Made by a program: the position numbers and the translations under genes. This document shows positions 26,802-40,752 of a stretch of DNA of 64,000 nucleotides, one piece after another. Under the pieces are notes generated by a model. It did not search any database. It saw nothing but the letters and a program-made list of their open reading frames with translations, and was not told the DNA's origin. The stretch is taken from the NCBI GenBank assembly GCA_026929865.2, contig CM049403.1:6966001-7030000 (forward strand), given 5' to 3'. This DNA is from Hyperoplus lanceolatus (Eukaryota > Chordata > Actinopteri > Uranoscopiformes > Ammodytidae). Position 1 is the stretch's first letter; each line of letters starts with the position of its first letter.

Positions 26802-28259
26802 TTTCTCGTTGAGGTTGATTTGCTGAGGTCAGTGCAGTAACACTATACAACTGTGTGTGTTATCGCCACAAATTCAGGTGTACACACACACACTCACACA
26901 CACACACACACAGACTCTGACCCAGTTCTCTGCGCTTGCACACACACATGCTTGCCAGATGCATGTACAGAGAGTACGCCATATTGCATACGTTGACCCA
27001 TACGAACTTGCCCACAATAAGCACTTACGCAATGGGGCAAAGAGATCACACATAATGTATCTGTATCTACTCTCTGAATATAACACATGTTAAAGGTATT
27101 GTACACAGCACATGCAGCATCAGTGAAGGCAGATATAACACAGAGCATCAATTTGCTCTAGGCTACTAGCCGCTCTGTTTATGTTATTGCTCAGGTTACC
27201 ATTAAGTGGAAGGGCAGCCAAAGTGAAGTCACAAAGAGGGATTAGCTCATCTGCAGTGCCCTCTCCTGGACATACAATGCCATTAGAGCCCACAGCTGGA
27301 CAACAGACAACACTCCAGATGCCTAATACAGTGATTAACCCTTTATTATACTATCTTTGGGTTAACCACAAAATAGCTATGCTAAAATTAATAATAATTA
27401 GTATCATTATTAGTATTAAGAGGATGGTTAGCAATATATACAAAATAATGAGGATTACATGCATTGATATCCAAGCAGAGGTAGAAAGGGTTTCAGTGTG
27501 TCTGAATGTGTACATCTGTGTGTGAGTGGCTTGTGTTGTCATTCTTATTCCTTTTTCTCCTTATTCGTAATTTAAAAAACCTTTTCAGCATGGATTCTGG
27601 CATTTTCTTAATCCATGTATATTCATGTGTTCTATTAATTTACACCGTAGCCTTCTTCAATAAAGTGAATTGAATTAGTGTATATGCACATGTTTGCATA
27701 TAGATCCAAAGCATGGATGGTGATATAATCATTTTTTAGAATACATATTAATGGGCTGGAGGGAAAATATATTGTTACAGTGTGTTATAAATTTGTGTCG
27801 CAACAGTTGGAAACTAATTTACCCAGGGCCAGCGGTGGCCTCCTCACCTCAAACTCTAGATATTTCAATTTGGAATGTGTCCTGATGATTTCAGAACATT
27901 TGACATTTTGACTAGACATACACCCACCCTCTTTCGCTTCTGCTCAGCTGATTTGTAAATAACAAAATTTGGCTTGAAAGACACTACCGACCAGACTAAA
28001 CAATTTAGACTTCAAACCTAAACACAAAATGGCTGGACAAGTCGTAGAACACTTTGACATTCCAAGATGTAGACTGAAAAAAAAAAGCCAACGAGGAAGT
28101 TCCTCCTTTTAAAAGTGGTCGTATATTCTCACACATAGTGCACCAGAGGGACTGTGTGACTGAAATGATGCAGGGGTAAAAATGTGGTGTGGTATAATTC
28201 CTGGGGATGCATTTGAACTGGATTGAACCCCTCCAGCACAGACAGACACTTTCTCAGTG

Positions 28260-28387
<128 letters not shown>

Positions 28388-28653
28388 GAGGAGAGTAGAC
28401 ACTGCAAACAGGAGCCAAGTGTCTGCATTCCAGCGCCTTACAGTCCGGTAGAACCGTAGCACATTTATTACAGCAGCTGATGTACAGGAAGCTGCTGGGC
28501 TCCACGGCCTCACTCATCCTGCCAAAACGTGTTGCAAATAAACCGGTCGAGACTGCAAGAGAAAAAAACAACAAGAGAAACTCCTACACAACTACTGTCA
28601 GAAAAGAAAAAAAATGAAGAATTAAGGCGAGACACTGCCGGGCCAAAAACATA

Positions 28654-28850
28654 CCCTGCGTTCCAATCTCCATACTTTCCCCTGCTATTTACTAGGGGAG
28701 GAAAAAGAGTTGGGATGTCCCAAAACATGTGGTCAGATGCAGCATGCTTGAAAAAAAATACCCTGATGCCTACTACAACATCCGGTCGAGATTTTTTTTG
28801 TGGACATCAGCATTCTTTTAGGGTGATTTTGAACCACAATGAAATGCACA
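28654..28850. mobile_element. CCCTGCGTTCCAA-family MITE, truncated
   Basis: The start CCCTGCGTTCCAA is identical to the left end of the 41682 copy. Its continuation ('gcctactacaacatccggtc', 'gcattcttttagggtgat') matches the reverse complement of the interior of that copy ('gaccggatgtactgtagtagg', 'atcacccaagtagcatgc'). The far end is missing. Confidence 0.6.
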
Positions 28851-28924
28851 TCAACAGAGCCTCCGCGATGAACCAGCGTAAAAGTATCTCCCGATTGTGT
28901 GCCTACTGCACTCTTAAACCATAG

Positions 28925-29270
28925 TCTTTTCAAGCACTGGTCAATTTTGGGCTCTTTGTCTTTATTTTCTTCCATAACATGTGTACAAATGTACATTTAT
29001 GTGTTCATTTGATAAAACCTTGTCTGTTTGCGTCTGTATATTTTTCTACTATATTCTCAATTTCTAAAGCACTAACATCAACTAAACTTTCCACCATCAT
29101 TCTCAGCACTATTCTGAAGGGTTTTACAGAAGGATTTGTTCATATTCTGTTAATTGTCAGATTTATGATACATTTTGCTCTTAAAAACATGCAGAAAATG
29201 CATTTTTAAGATCTGTACATACTTCTGATTTATAAAATGAAAAAAGGCATCCAAACAAATATGAAAAATA
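28925..29270 (+). repeat. Dispersed repeat family R3, copy 1
   Basis: 'cttttcaagcactggtcaatttt', 'cataacatgt', 'aggatttgttcatattctgttaattgtcagatttatgatacatttt' and 'aaacatgcagaaaatgcattttt' recur at 45530-45830 on the same strand, and partly in reverse at 49095-49300. AT-rich, non-coding. Confidence 0.65.
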
Positions 29271-30715
29271 TGTTATTCAAAAAATAGTTCTTCTACTGTA
29301 AGTAATCAATGGGCTTGTTTCATGATGATATCTTTAAGTTAAAATGTTTACCCTATTCTCGCCATATCCTGTGATATTGAAATTGACACTGTATGCCAAG
29401 ATATACATCCAACTGGGATGGCAGTTCAAAGAAGAAAAAGATGACTATGGAGAACAATTGGCAGTGAGTGTCTTTGATCAGAGTACATGCAGACAGACTG
29501 GGTCCACTGCTGGGTTTAACTTTTCAGGCGTGGGAATCATTAAAAAAGTCCCATCGCTTGATTTCGCCCCCTATGGCTGTGTGTGGCCCATAGACCCAAC
29601 TGTTTCTCAATTCAACTCAAAAGGCTTGCAGCTTGCAGGCTCAACATTAAAACATACAGCCGCATGAAAGCCCAAAGACTGTCAATCAATTATCCTATTA
29701 GTGGAAAAACTTTACACAAGGGCCCAAAACAAGCCTTTATTTGTCTTGTGTGATTATTAACTCAAGCACATAGCAATCTTCCACAGGGGCCACATTCTGC
29801 CATGGACTATAATCCAGGCTATTTGAGGCAGTGGTCCATTCTAACAAGGCGGATGGGGAGTCACACTGTAACCTCACTGTGTTTTCCCAAACCATTCTCT
29901 TTTTCATTTTTTTTTTGTACAAAAGCAATAACTTAACAACAGAGCCAGGGTCATCCACTATTCTCTTTATGGAGCAATCACGCATGGGGCAAAATAGGCT
30001 TATTGAAATAATGAGCATGCACAATACAACATCTGACACACACACACACACACGCACACATACACACACAATTCTCTCTGCTTTGAAGAGAACAAACACA
30101 GTCGGCGAAACTTTTAAGCATTCTCTTTAATTCTCTTCCTCAGATACATGGTGAACAAGAAAACAAATATCCAAAAGCGCCGCTCGTCTCTCCAGTGTAC
30201 TAAACTAATCAGCCCTAGTGTTACTCGCCCAAGGTCTTCCCATTTTTTTTCATTAGCGATGTTCAGCCCCCAACAGTGAGGCAACATGAAAGAGAAAAAG
30301 AAAAGCAAAAAGATGGCTGCTTCTTCTTCTTTTGCCATTCATGTCAATCTCTCTTGCTTTAGCTCGTTTACAGAGGGGATCAATTCCCAAACTCTAAGGG
30401 GCCCGACATTGTCAAAAATGAATAATTTACCAATGATAACCTTAAACTTTCTGTTTTGCCATAATTGCCTCTCTGTAATACTCTTCCTGACTGTTTTTTT
30501 CTTTCCGTGCCAACTAGACATGAGTGCAATCAAAGTATTGCTGCTAGTTAATTTCATAGTGGTGACAAGGAGTGTTTTTTTTAATGACTTTGACCCTCAT
30601 TTGTTCACAGACTTGAAACCAAAGCCTGGCAAAGCTTTTGTTCTTGAAGCTCAGACGTGTTCTAATCCATCCTAATGTCCATGCAGTTTTGTAAATTACT
30701 TTTCTTTTTAGGCAT
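29271..30715. other. Intergenic, nothing recognised
   Basis: No repeat or exon was identified. Frames of 107-129 codons at 29344-29667 and 30286-30675 lack homology that I can recognise and have no splice or start context. Confidence 0.45.
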
Positions 30716-31289
30716 TTAAAGGGATAGTTCAGTATTTTTGTATGTGTGGTTGTATGAGGTACGTAGGCATAGTTAGTGTGTTATGTTATGGAGCTGGCAG
30801 TCAGTGCAGTCACTAAGGAGTTTGAGGGAGGCATCACTGTAAGTCAGCCTTTTATTGTTGCAGAGGGGGCCAGAGGAAAAACATTATTCATCCACATATA
30901 TGAATGCTAACCTTAAACATAAATATCCGTTCAACTGTACGCTAAACTGAGATTATTTCCACAGCTTTAGTTTGTTCACAGAGAGCACTTTATTTTTGTT
31001 TTCTTGTGTCTCTTGAATAAGAGGCTGTCGAGAGGCTGATTGTCGGAGTGATATAAAAGATAAACGGCTGTCTGACTTTAGCGTACAATGAAGGGATATT
31101 TAGGATTTGGGTTAGGATTTATATATGGGGAGAAGAAAATTTTTTTTCGTCTGGCCCCCCTTGCAACAATACAAGGCTGACTTCTGCTACAGCAAAGTCT
31201 CCCCTAAACTGCCATGTCCATAAGGTTAGAGTCTAACTATGCCTAAGTACTCCATACAACACCATTAAAATACTGAACTCTCCCTTTAA
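30716..31289. mobile_element. 574-bp TTAA-end MITE (family M2)
   Basis: Ends are TTAAAGGGATAGTTCAGTAT on the left and, read in reverse complement from the right, TTAAAGGGAGAGTTCAGTAT: a 20-bp inverted repeat with one mismatch. TTAA at both borders suggests a TTAA target site, as used by piggyBac- and Kolobok-type transposases. The interior is non-coding. Confidence 0.75.
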
Positions 31290-34200
31290 GTTATTATAAA
31301 GTTTACACAGAAAATACAAGTTTAGTTTTCCTTTCCCCCTATCCAACTTAACCCTGTTTGCTCAGTCTGCAGTGTAAGGCCAGCAGCCCACCACCATACT
31401 ACCCTGTATATCCCTTCCACCACTGGCAACTCTTTAAGATCTCGCGTAAGAAATGTGGATATCTGCGCTCCACATGGCTCATCAATGAATTATGTCCTGC
31501 TGCTTTCCAAAGGATACCACAGATCTGCTTAGCCAATGAAAAATTACACCAGCATCAAAGAAGTCCTCTTAAAAGAGTAAGTTTAGAATAATTAATATTT
31601 GATAACGCTGAAACCCTGCATAAGCACACAGGCAGTGAGTGCCTGATAATCTCTTAAGAATATTAAAAGGCCTAATATGCCATATTTACAGATATTAAGG
31701 ATTAAAACAGCATATTATATGCGTTTAAAAATCGTTTTGCATATCAAACTACAATTTGTGACTACCAGTGATTAAATGGTAGTTAAGAAGAGTCATTTCA
31801 AATAGCATACTATGAATGGACACAGCATGCTAACCTCTGCCCCCTTGTGGTCATTTTATACCACTGCATGGATGAGGTGGGGGTCAAACATAATTATGCC
31901 ATCATTATCTAATATTCTTGACATGGTGTACGCCACAGACATATTTTCAAACATATAATGCCTGCATGCGATGTAGCCTTGTGCAATTCTATAGTTGTTG
32001 TTAAAGGTTTAAGTTGAATTGGGGAGCTGATGAATTGACCAAATGATTTCAATTTGGGCTCAGAGACTACAGATCTGGGTCTGTGGAGTTTGAAAACTGT
32101 GAGCATGCAATGAGCCACCAAAGTGAAACACCATTACCATTTTTGAAATCATGATGCCTTGTAACACTACACTAAATAGATGCATAATATGTTTACTTAG
32201 AATGTAGTCCCTATTGACTAGCCAAACCATTACAATGCCTACCTGTGAATGCATCACTAGGTAATCATGAAATATTGAGATATGAATGAACCAAACTGAC
32301 AGTGGCCATTCAATAAATACTTTTACTTTTGATACTTTACTGACATTTTGCTGATAATACTTTGTGCATGAACGGCAATTCATTAGATACTCTGACTGAT
32401 GCATGCTCGTTAAATTTCACGTGTTAAACCATGCTGTAAAATCTGCTTAATGTGATGCTATAGTGTCGCATAGGTTAAACATTACTTAATATAGAGATCT
32501 TGTTAGTTATAGAAAAATCATGTTTTTAACAGAGAGCAACTATGTCTTTTTCTGGAGAGACTTTTCAACATGCCACAGTATAGGAGACGCACAGGTTAAA
32601 TCATGGATGAATAAATGTTTGGAAGAAAAGGACTGTATATTGGTGCTCAGCCGATGCAGACATGGGACTCACATACTAAACCAAAGCTTGATTTATAATA
32701 GAAGGCAAAAAAAATGCATTTAAAATAGCAAAGAGTGGTCAGGTGCTGACCTTGAATTGTAAAGTGATGCCTGAGACAGCCTTCATTAGTGGGCCACTTC
32801 ACCTGTGCAACTGGAGAGAGAGCGAGAGATATACGGGGCTATGGAGGTAGTGAACTCAGTGATTCCTCTTATACTGTCTTGTGCCCTGTCATTTAAACTT
32901 GCTCTTTGCCTCTCTCTTTGTTAACTAGCTTCAGTATAATGATGTCGTTTTCTGTGATGTTCCAACACCATGGCTGGAGGCAGGAGTTTAGTCAGCAGCG
33001 TGCAGGATCAAGAAAAAAAAGAAAAAGTGAGCCACTGAAAAATGGAGAAAAATGGCTGGCAGTACCCCAAGGTAGGAAATAAATTGCAGACGATAACTAG
33101 TGAAGCGAGGGGCACAAACAGCATAATAAATAGTTAGAGATTTTTGCTCTCATTTTACAGAGCAAAATCAAACTTTGGAGTGCACAGTTGGCAGGCCATT
33201 AAAATAATTACTTCATGCTCTGAAAACAGAGGGCTTGTGTCAATCCCTATATCTCACACACAAAAAGACAACACTCTCCTCAGAATGCCTTTGTGTTGTC
33301 TGCCATCTAGGTGGGTACACAGTGATAAGCTGAGATCAGTGAGGCATGCACAAAAACAGTAAGTGACTTGGAAATAGCTTTGAGAGAAACATATATCTCT
33401 GCTGAATAAGGGAGCTAAACCTAGAGTTAATACACACTGGCATGGAGTAGATAAATATGTATGCACAAATATTTATGTCTTACAGTTTCTCAATATATCA
33501 ATATTAATGATTAATGATCTGCATTCCACACATTTAATAATTTAGCTAAAATAAATAAGTCATATTCGGCCCACTCTATAAATATTCAACAGATTTGGAG
33601 AAATGCTTGGTTGTCTGCAGACCACTTCGTGCTGATAATATAAGTCACTGGAGCAGTGTACATTCAAAGATCTGTTAGTTGTTTGCTTAATGCAATCAAT
33701 ATTTCATATGTATATGAATATGAGAATTACCACTCCAACCATGGACTGCACCACACACAGACTACGTGTTTCTCAATTTACGGAATACAGACTATACACA
33801 ATACATGTTTAATATGGTTTGGCAAATCCGTTTTTACCTCATTTTGTTTTAATAAAAGGGTCTATAGCTTTAAGTTGAACTTAAAGTGGACTTATGGTAA
33901 CCTCAGGGTTGCAATACAATTTAATACACAAGACTTAATAGTATCGGGTAAATTTAACAATGAATAAAGATTCATCTAAACATGATCCAGATATTGTGGA
34001 TGTCTCTTAATAAAAGGAAAAAGGGCAGATGAAACATTTTAGTTCATTAACCTAGAGCTTGTGCACCTGGATAGTTGTATGGGAATCACGTTGAGTAAGG
34101 CAGTGGGAAATACCAAGGCCACCAAAATAAAAGAATCATTCTACACAATATTATCCACAGTGAATAACTCCTGTTCAAAAAGGAATTGATGATGGCACCA

Positions 34201-35310
34201 ATTTTTTTTTCTGCCTGACTCATGACGTTTGAAATGCCTCACTGTGAAATCGTGAAAATAACACTTGGGCGAGAAAAAAACCATGTGCCAGTATTAATAA
34301 TGCATTCTCCAGCATGCATTCTGCATCATTATTCTACAATTTAAATGAGGGTTAAAGCTCACTGCTTATACTTGTACAAGAGCAATTGAACATTAAATAT
34401 ACAACAGTGGCATCTTTTTTCACCAGCGCAACTCATTACTGGCCGTGTTGAAATTCAGCTCATGGACACAGAAGACAAATTTAACCCTTGCTGTATACCG
34501 TGTTCTGCTTGTTGTTGTCAGCTGGACTGTGGTGGAGGACACTGTTGTGGTTTGTCAAACCCACAAGAGAGCAACTGTACACTAACACAGGCAATGGGCT
34601 ATATAGTCCTCCCAGTCTAAAGTGGTGTAACATACATACATAATAGATGAATTGCAATATTATTAGAGGCTAAATTGTAATTGTGGTTCACCCATGAACT
34701 GAACAGGGAAAAAAGGTGTGTGAGTTTGTTGCTCCCTTTACTTGTAACAAGTTACAGGGTTGTATCATCTTGTTTTGCTTTAAGAGGAGGCTAAGTGACT
34801 TGGAGGCAGACACATCATGGCTGTAGAATGTTTTCCCTGATGAGGATAATTGAAGTCAAAAATATTTGCTGCTTTACTTGTTATTTTATATTTTCAATGT
34901 ATTGATGTACCTTCTGTTTATGTATCTATGACTGTACTGTTGCCTGTCTTGACTAGAACACCTGAAAAATATATTTTTGTATCTATTTTTAAAAAAAATC
35001 TCAATTAAGTTTTTCTGTTAAAATTAATAAAATAAATTTAAATATGAAATTGATAGCCTACTTTCTGTCTCTGTGTGAGAAATGACTATTTCATTGAATA
35101 ACCTAATGTAATGTAGCATGCAGCTCAAGGTCATGTGTCAGTTGAAGGCTAGCCTACACATTCACAAAGTTTCCATTTTCATTCAAAACTGTTTGGTTGT
35201 TTACACGTGCAGTAGGCTTACATCTCTGCTTCTACAACATGGGGACATTAGTCGCTTCAGCATATGTGGGTTAAGTGTTAAAGTTGAGCTGCTTGTAAAT
35301 GTGTTGAACT
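31290..35310. other. Intergenic, nothing recognised
   Basis: AT-rich sequence with no microsatellite longer than 30 bp, no repeat shared with the rest of the window and no recognisable exon. It ends where GC content and CpG rise at the putative znf644 promoter. Confidence 0.5.
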
Positions 35311-35319
35311 AGTTTTGAA

Positions 35320-35542
35320 GGACTGGTGGGGGACAGAGAGCTGGATACAATGGGGGTCGGTGTTCACGCTCACTTCTCTACCTCCGCTGGCTGCGGTGAG
35401 CATCCCTCCCGCTCCTGACCACAGCGCTACCTGCGTTCATCTTCAAGCAAAATGGCGACAATGTAATGAGAGAAGGAGGAGACGAGTAATTAAGGGCGTC
35501 AAGTGCAATGACAGAGTTGAGGACACGGATCGTCTTCCTGAG
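35320..35542 (+). promoter_or_regulatory. znf644: Putative znf644 promoter and non-coding exon 1
   Basis: A local island of CpG and GC in AT-rich flanks. It contains the YY1-type element AAAATGGCGAC (35449-35459), a common core-promoter motif lying just downstream of housekeeping-gene starts. The exon-like segment ends at a consensus donor CCTGAG|GTGAGT (35542/35543). The ATG in the YY1 motif opens only a four-codon uORF (M-A-T-M-stop). The next acceptor on this strand with a following znf644 start codon is at 53381, so this would be the 5' UTR exon ahead of a 17.8-kb intron. Linkage to znf644 is inferred from position and orientation only. Confidence 0.5.
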
Positions 35543-35760
35543 GTGAGTGTCACAGCAGACGTGCGCACTGATACATTGTAGCCAGGTTACGGTGGTCACT
35601 AATAGTCCTACAATGGTTGTCGGTGTGAAGGAATGAAAACACTGCAGTGGCTGATAAATGTGATGTATCAAGGTGTCAAGCTAGTGTCATGTATACGCAA
35701 CGTACGTTGGTTAGTTAATGCGACATAAAGTCTTAGACCAAGACATTGCAGATAGAGTTT

Positions 35761-35813
35761 TGTGTGTGCGTGTGTGTGTGTGCGTACGTGCGTGCGTGTG
35801 TGTGTGTGCGTGC

Positions 35814-35888
<75 letters not shown>
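35761..35888. repeat. (GT)n microsatellite with GTGC variants
   Basis: The 5' half mixes TGTG with TGCG/TACG units; the 3' half is a pure GT run. Lies 200 bp downstream of the putative znf644 exon 1. Confidence 0.96.
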
Positions 35889-35890
<2 letters not shown>

Positions 35891-36609
35891 CAGAGCAGCT
35901 AGCTGACTGTCGCATAGCCTGACAAAACAAAGTCACAGCCATTAGAGGTAGCTCTCTGCTATGTACTGTATGTAGGCTAGTTTCACTTTGTGCTGAGGCA
36001 CAGTTATAAACACTAAAAGGAGAGCTGTTTTTAACTCCAAAGACAAGTGCTTTCACATTTGTGTGCTATATGGAAACCATTTGACCAACATGGTTGCAAA
36101 GTTAACTTTGGAGTTCCTAATTTACATGTAGGCTATCTGCTGTTTTTAAATGGCCTATTAGAACACAACAGGTTGCTTATGATAGGGAGGCAGGTGCAAT
36201 GCAATGTTGTACTGGCTAAGTTTAACCTGCATTGCCTACATTTGAAACATTCAAAACTTCTTATTTTTTTTTAGCAACAAATAAAACTAAACAAAACCCA
36301 GCTTAGAACAGTAAAAGAACAACGTTGTCCGGCATGTAGGGGAGACAGGGGGCAATTGTAACACTTTGTTTCTGGTGTCTTTACTCAGAAACGTCATCAA
36401 CAATTACTACTCTACTTTTCTAAATGTTTTCTTTGTGCTAACAATCTTACAATGCAGTACTGTCGGTTTAGTAGCCTATCATCTTCACCCAAAATTACTT
36501 CGATAAGTTAGTGTCCAAAATCTCAATTAACTGCGCACTATTGAGTGAAATAGTGAAAATCTATTGTGTAGGGACGGAGTGAATAACCAACCCTGTTTTC
36601 CACAAATGA

Positions 36610-36855
36610 CATGCCTACTCTTTCGTTTTACATCCTGCAGCTGTACATAAAAGCGCGTAGTTTACATGCAGTATGCAGACAATTGGGACATACTTATACA
36701 TTTTGTCATAACATGGTGCCTTGAACTTGACTCTTTTGATTGTTTGTCCCTGCGGTGTCATTGCTTGTTGTTGCTACTGGAATTTTCAGTTGATGTGACG
36801 TAGAGTCTGCTGTGCAGTGGATTGTGGGTCAGACCCGCCAAAAAAAGTGTGCTTG
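36610..36855. mobile_element. CCCTGCGTTCCAA-family MITE, internal remnant
   Basis: 'gttaatgcagtatgcagacaattgggacatactt'-like and 'gatgtgacgtagagtctgctgtgcagtggattgtgggtcaga' segments align in order with the interior of the 41682 copy. Both termini are eroded. Confidence 0.55.
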
Positions 36856-36868
36856 TAAAAATTGGAAG

Positions 36869-37339
36869 TTAAAGGTGAAGTAAGCGATTTATTTATGTTA
36901 ATAAATTAGCTAAATCGCTATATATACAGTGATCCCTTATATAGTGTGCACGTTTCATAACTCGGATCTCTCAGTCATCCACTCTGCATGTAATCGGCAA
37001 ATAAACTTTTCTGGGATCCCACTACAGATAACCAATCAGGAGAGAGAACGCTATTAAACCGGCACCCGTCTCACTGCCGGCACACGTGCAAAGCGACAGA
37101 TGGGTGAATGTTTATGCGCCCACAATAGCGGAGCAGGTAAAAATCCTTCCCAATGTCTATTTTGATGGTTTGTATCATGTTTTATCACACTTACGGATCT
37201 GAGATGATGCTAGATAACTCGCTGCTTAAAGACCGCAGTGCATTATTTGTGGTGACATAGGGACGAGGGAGGGGACTGCTAACTGCAGTCACTGACAGGA
37301 AGTTAGCTAAAAGAACCATTTCGCTTACAGCACCTTTAA
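36869..37339. mobile_element. 471-bp TTAA-end MITE (family M3)
   Basis: Left end TTAAAGGTGAAGTAAGCGA; right end in reverse complement TTAAAGGTGCTGTAAGCGA (19-bp inverted repeat, two mismatches), with TTAA at both borders. The interior is non-coding and carries a relatively CpG-rich centre. Confidence 0.75.
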
Positions 37340-37568
37340 ATAACGACTGAATATGCTGCAGCTGTATTTAATAAGTCATTGATAATATCTCATTTCTGTC
37401 AGTAAGATTAGTTAATATTTTAATGTGGATGCTGTCGGAGACAATACACAACTTGGAAATAAAATACTGCAGAGGTTATTGATGAACAACAGAAAGTCAA
37501 CAGACATCAACCATCCAGGACTTGGCTTTTTGTAGAGTTGATTGTATTTGAGTGGTTCTGAACTGCAA

Positions 37569-37818
37569 TCTGGTGTTGTTACACAGCCTAGGCTCTGTAA
37601 ACTGGTATGTTAACAAAAGGCACGTAAACAAAGAGGACCCACCATAGCTAGCACCATGCCTGTTTACAGAGCCTATAAGCTGTGTATTGAAAATTGGATT
37701 TGTTCTTTCAGTGCGAACGCAGTACGAACAGGTAGTGGATCGTGAGGAGATATTCACTGCTTTTGACAAGAAGTGATTTTGACAACAAGCGTTCTCCAGA
37801 ATCGACGACTCCATCACT
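37569..37818. mobile_element. Family M1, copy C (5' truncated)
   Basis: Contains 'acacagcctaggctctgtaaactggtatg', 'ggacccaccatagctagcaccatgcctgtttacagagcctat', 'gtgcgaacgcagtacgaacaggtagtggatcgtgaggagatattcactg' and ends 'cagaatcgacgactccatcactta'. Confidence 0.8.
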
Positions 37819-39071
37819 TAGTATCAAAAATTGCCATAGCATTTTGTAGAGCTCAGCTGACTATTTCCCTGGAGAATTTCTATAGACATTGAACAAAAAC
37901 TGAAAGAAAATAATGCAGCGATCAAATGACCTTGCAGTAAATTCTTAGGATTTCTAGATGGAAGAATTCCTTTCAAGCATATTTGATCTTTATTAGTGTG
38001 CTGGCTTCGTATTATTATTTTTTATTAAACAAAAGATTAGACCTGAGGGAGGTTATTTACATTGCAGTTGTCATGAGCTCAGGAATATAGCTTTATGGTA
38101 GAATCAAAGTGTGGAGCTGGCTACATAAAGGAGTGCAGGTGTCTGAGGACAAGCTTGCATGGCTGAAGGAAGCAGCTTAACAGCCCAGTGCAGGTCTTAC
38201 TGCATTAGTATACCACAGAGTAAAGGAGTCAACCGCTCCACTAAATAAATCAGATTGTTGAGGCGTGTTATATCCACCCATTGATTATATGTCACTTGAC
38301 AAGGTCAAATATTTTAAACAAGATGCCTGCAGTCCCTGAATGCTCAGCATAGCAAACAGTGATGTGTGTTCTCTGTTGGCCCTGGCTGGCTGCAGTGCTT
38401 ACGCAGCTATAAATGAAGACACCCGGGACTTACTTAAATGGGAGTATACACACTGGCCTGAATTAGCAGCCGAGCTGAGGAACAGCTGCGGAGATGAAAT
38501 ATTTTAGTAATCAGGCGGATCCAACCATGAACATTGAGGTCTGCAGAAATATCTATCAGAGGCCAAGGAAAGAAGGGCAGTGTATGTTAATATGAGAGTG
38601 GTTCACTTTTCACTCTTAAAGGTGCACTGCGCAGTTTCAGGGGATCGGGATTTGTTTACATTTTTTTTAGAAGCCTGGAAGGATTTATTTTACAGAAACA
38701 TATTTCTTCCCTTCCTAATCCTAAATAACTGAGTTTGGATTTTATGTTGCTGTAGTTTTTTTTTCTTCACAAGAGGTCTAACAGGGAGTACCAAATTCTG
38801 TGTGGTAAAACCTGATATAAGTAATGTCACTAAGGAGGATAACATGCTGTACATGTTCCTTTTCTTGGAATTATACGTTCATTTATGTATTTTGGCACTT
38901 TCAACCCATGTGCAATTTTGCACAGCATTCTTTTTTTTAAAGAAAAGTTGGCAGATTTTATTAAATATTATTATTACTAATATTATAAGCATAGTAGTGT
39001 TGTCTGTGGGGCCCCAAACAATAAGTAATTTTAGTAAAGCCTTTGTAAAAAAAACAAAAACAACACAAAGG

Positions 39072-39402
39072 TTAAAGGTGGAGTCAGTGATTCTAGTACT
39101 AGTAACTCTCCGTACTGTCTGTGCGCTGGGGAAAAAAATCCAGTGCGAGGTGTGTCATCTAACGGGAGGTCGCATCCTAGGCTCTGTAAACTGGTATGAA
39201 AACAAAGGATATCTAAACAAAAGTAGCTATTAGCAACAAGCCTATTTACAGAGCCCAGCCTGAGTATTAGCACATGATATTTTTTTCTGACCTCACGCAC
39301 AGTACGTATAGGTAGCGGATCGAATCGTGAGGAGATATTCACTGATTCTGACAAAAAGTGACTTTGACAACCACTTCTCCAGGATTGCTGATTCAGCCTT
39401 TA
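39072..39402. mobile_element. Family M1, copy D (full length)
   Basis: TTAAAGGTGGAGTCAGTGAT at the left and 'ccaggattgctgattcagcctttaa' at the right, with all internal M1 blocks in order. The central hairpin part is altered. Confidence 0.82.
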
Positions 39403-40679
39403 ATTGCCTTTTGAATGGATGAATTGCTTCAACACTAATCTTAACATGATGAAGTTACATATCCCTGCTGTATCCATGTTGTATCTTTAAAGGAACAAAT
39501 GTCTACCGCTTTTTAGATCCCAAAACAGAGTGTGCATTTGGAGAGACAGATTCCCCGAGGCAGGCTGTGTCGGATGTAGTCACCGAGACACACCATGATC
39601 TGTGTGGTCAGCTTTAAGGTTTGGACACTTTCTTACAAATGGTCGTCTCAGTTACAGGTGTGACTTCTAAGAGCCATGTGGTGGAATCTGTTCTTCAACA
39701 TTACTCTTTTTTTTTTACCAATATTTTCATTGGGGTTTTCCAATTATAACAATTAGATTATAATCAGTATTTGCAGTAGGGACAGATACTATTTACAAAT
39801 GAACAGGCAAGCCGACAACAGAGGTTCACATACAGACTTCACAGTATCACAATACAGAAATCTAGCTAACATGGGCTAATGGTCCAATACAGATTCTGAT
39901 AGCGTTATCCCAATCCCCACCACAGGCACAATTAGTTCCCAAATCCCTGAACATCCCTGGGTCAAAAAGATCCCAAATATTTTTTCAAAATGTCCCAGCT
40001 TTTGTTCTTCAACATTTACTGTTTACAGGTACACACAGGCTTGTTCCCATTTTTCGGTTTGTTTTGTTTCATCTTGCGAAACATTCTGCACAATTATTGA
40101 GATCCACTTTCTCATTAGTTGACAAACAAGGGCTAGAATACAGTGTCTTATTAGACGTGATATCATTTCATAATGCAGACAGGGATCACACAACAAGGTG
40201 ACCTCCCATGAAGTGAAACAATTGTACACATTGCATTTCAAATCAACTCTAAAGCTAAAATAAATAGTATCTATTGTATAAGCCGAGCTCGAAAATGAGT
40301 GTTGATTACTTTTTAATTGAAAAAGGCAGAACGATTGTTGTGTTGTTGTGTGTGGTTTCCCTGTTGGTATTGTCATTATTACTTTCACAATGGCAGAGAA
40401 CTAAACCTAAAGAATCGTGACCGTGTCTTTGTAAGAGGTGTTAACCCATTCAATGGCACAGTTGTATGTCTCCTTTACCCGGCTTTAACACCTAGAAACT
40501 GTAGCCTCAGATGTGTGAAATGCTCTGGAACCATAGCTGGGTGTGATTACCAGTCAAATTAAATGGGGGAGATGTCAGTAACAATGTGTCAGGGCTTCCC
40601 ACTCCTACGCCTGGCAGCTTTAGCAGCGAATGACAAGCTGGCTGTTGATTATTTTATCCAGTGTGAAACAGCAGCATCG

Positions 40680-40710
40680 CACACGCACACGCACACGCAC
40701 ACGCACACGC

Positions 40711-40750
<40 letters not shown>
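40680..40750. repeat. Compound (ACACGC)n-(CA)n repeat
   Basis: About six ACACGC hexamers followed by a pure CA run. Confidence 0.95.
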
Positions 40751-40752
<2 letters not shown>

